From contig CALFSF010000393.1 in NCBI GenBank assembly GCA_937917025.1, positions 1 through 6,257 on the forward strand: a stretch of DNA of 6,257 nt, read 5' to 3'. A model generated the notes under the pieces. It had not been told where the DNA came from. It ran no database searches and worked only from the letters and a program-made list of their open reading frames with translations. The translations under genes were made by a program, and so were the position numbers. Below, in pieces: positions 5,704 to 6,257 of this stretch (its first letter is position 1; the number at the start of each line of letters is the position of its first letter). Source of the DNA: an uncultured Paraburkholderia sp. Its GTDB lineage: Bacteria > Pseudomonadota > Gammaproteobacteria > Burkholderiales > Burkholderiaceae.

Positions 5704-5916
5704 GTCTGGGCAGAGTCGACTGTTTTGTTGCACCAGAGTGTCCGACAATTCAAATGCGCTGGGGTTTCAAGTTGTAACCATGTGCGCGAGGTCCAATGCG
5801 GGCCACGGCAGGGCATCCGGGAGCGTGTCGGGAGTGTGCAGGGACGCGGCCGTAATCGACTGCGGATAGCGCGGCGCTGGGTACGCAGCTTTTACCGATA
5901 GTTACAAACCATCGGA
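5704..5916. other. Intergenic region upstream of the glycine-zipper gene
   Basis: This stretch between lysS and the glycine-zipper gene should hold the latter's promoter on the - strand, because the hairpin at 5917-5941 would separate it from lysS. The best -35-like hexamer on the - strand is TTGAAA (about 5764-5769), but no good -10 lies 16-18 bases further on, so I do not assign a promoter. A 67-codon + strand open frame here has no recognisable content. I see no tRNA or repeat. Confidence 0.4.
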
Positions 5917-5941
5917 TGCGCCCGGCGTTGCACCGGGCGCA
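5917..5941 (-). terminator. Probable terminator hairpin downstream of lysS
   Basis: Nine perfect GC-rich base pairs (TGCGCCCGG, 5917-5925, with 5933-5941) enclose a seven-base loop, starting 17 bases beyond the lysS stop. On the - strand only a short TTT follows a few bases later, so the U-tract is poor; it may terminate weakly or serve as a 3' end stabiliser. A second small stem (5895-5899 with 5911-5915) lies next to it. Confidence 0.5.
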
Positions 5942-5958
5942 GCGGGTCTAAAAACCCA

Positions 5959-6257
5959 TCAGTCTTCGCGACGCAGATGCGGGAAGAGAATGACGTCGCG
6001 GATGCTCGGGCTGTCGGTGAGCAGCATCACGAGGCGGTCGATGCCGATGCCGCAGCCGCCCGTCGGCGGCATGCCGTGTTCCAGCGCGCGGATGTAGTCC
6101 GCGTCGTAGAACATGGCTTCTTCGTCGCCGGCGTCTTTCTGTTCGACCTGCTTCTTGAAGCGCGCGGCCTGATCTTCGGGATCGTTCAGCTCCGAGAAGC
6201 CATTGGCGATTTCGCGGCCCGTGATGAACAGTTCGAAGCGCTCGGTAATGCCTTCGA
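5959..6257 (-). CDS. lysS: Lysyl-tRNA synthetase (class II), C-terminal part; 5' end outside window
   Basis: Charges tRNA-Lys with lysine using ATP in the cytoplasm. The frame runs from the right edge (bases 6255 downward are complete codons) to a TGA at 5961-5959, giving the last 98 residues. These start EGITERFELFITGREIANGF, the class II LysRS block containing part of the active site, and continue with SELNDPEDQAARF. Motif 3 follows as GGCGIGIDRLVMLLT, whose Arg contacts ATP. The end, SIRDVILFPHLRRED, is the typical bacterial LysS C-terminus. The catalytic core seen here is intact. It is not an ORF reported from a start codon because the start is beyond the window. EpmA (the short paralogue) is unlikely given the NDP-x-DQ-x-RF and motif 3 sequences. 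On the right-edge side the rest of the gene, and commonly prfB, would be expected in Proteobacteria. Confidence 0.97.
   Translation of the reverse strand, partial: EGITERFELFITGREIANGFSELNDPEDQAARFKKQVEQKDAGDEEAMFYDADYIRALEHGMPPTGGCGIGIDRLVMLLTDSPSIRDVILFPHLRRED

Noticed and set aside
5695..5901. Small + strand open frame (68 codons) in the gap before lysS
   Set aside because: No ribosome binding site, no recognisable motif, and it covers the presumed upstream region of the - strand gene.

Overview
The window is GC-rich chromosomal DNA from a betaproteobacterium, most likely Burkholderiaceae (Burkholderia/Paraburkholderia-like). This is judged from protein-level resemblance, codon use and gene order; I cannot name the species. 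It carries the housekeeping ISC iron-sulfur cluster assembly operon on the + strand, in the order iscS (3' half) - iscU - iscA - hscB - hscA - fdx - iscX. Two convergent - strand genes follow: a glycine-zipper (SlyB-like) envelope protein and the 3' end of lysS (lysyl-tRNA synthetase).

Layout: 2-601 is the C-terminal half of the cysteine desulfurase IscS, whose first complete codon is the PLP lysine. 672-1088 is the scaffold IscU. 1281-1604 is the A-type carrier IscA. 1733-2260 is the J-protein co-chaperone HscB. 2327-4198 is the Hsp70 chaperone HscA. 4315-4656 is the [2Fe-2S] ferredoxin. 4673-4870 is IscX. A strong bidirectional terminator (4896-4935) closes the operon. The complement of 4988-5692 encodes a membrane-anchored protein with a Q/P/A-rich linker, a CxxC and a glycine zipper. 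The complement of 5959-6257 is the last 98 codons of lysS. The 266-base gap between those two contains a GC-rich hairpin and the upstream region of the glycine-zipper gene.

How the genes work together: IscS removes sulfur from cysteine and passes it to IscU. Ferredoxin supplies electrons and IscX modulates the desulfurase. HscA and HscB release the finished cluster from IscU by recognising its LPPVK motif (present here), and IscA acts as an iron/cluster carrier to target proteins. All catalytic and ligand residues I could check are present, so the pathway looks intact.

The coding content is ordinary. The noteworthy part is between the genes: the longer intercistronic gaps hold inverted repeats, and one, between iscA and hscB, has the form of a full intrinsic terminator inside the operon. 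This suggests that iscSUA and hscBA-fdx-iscX could be expressed at different levels. I found no mobile element, CRISPR array, tRNA or rRNA, and no novel multi-gene system.
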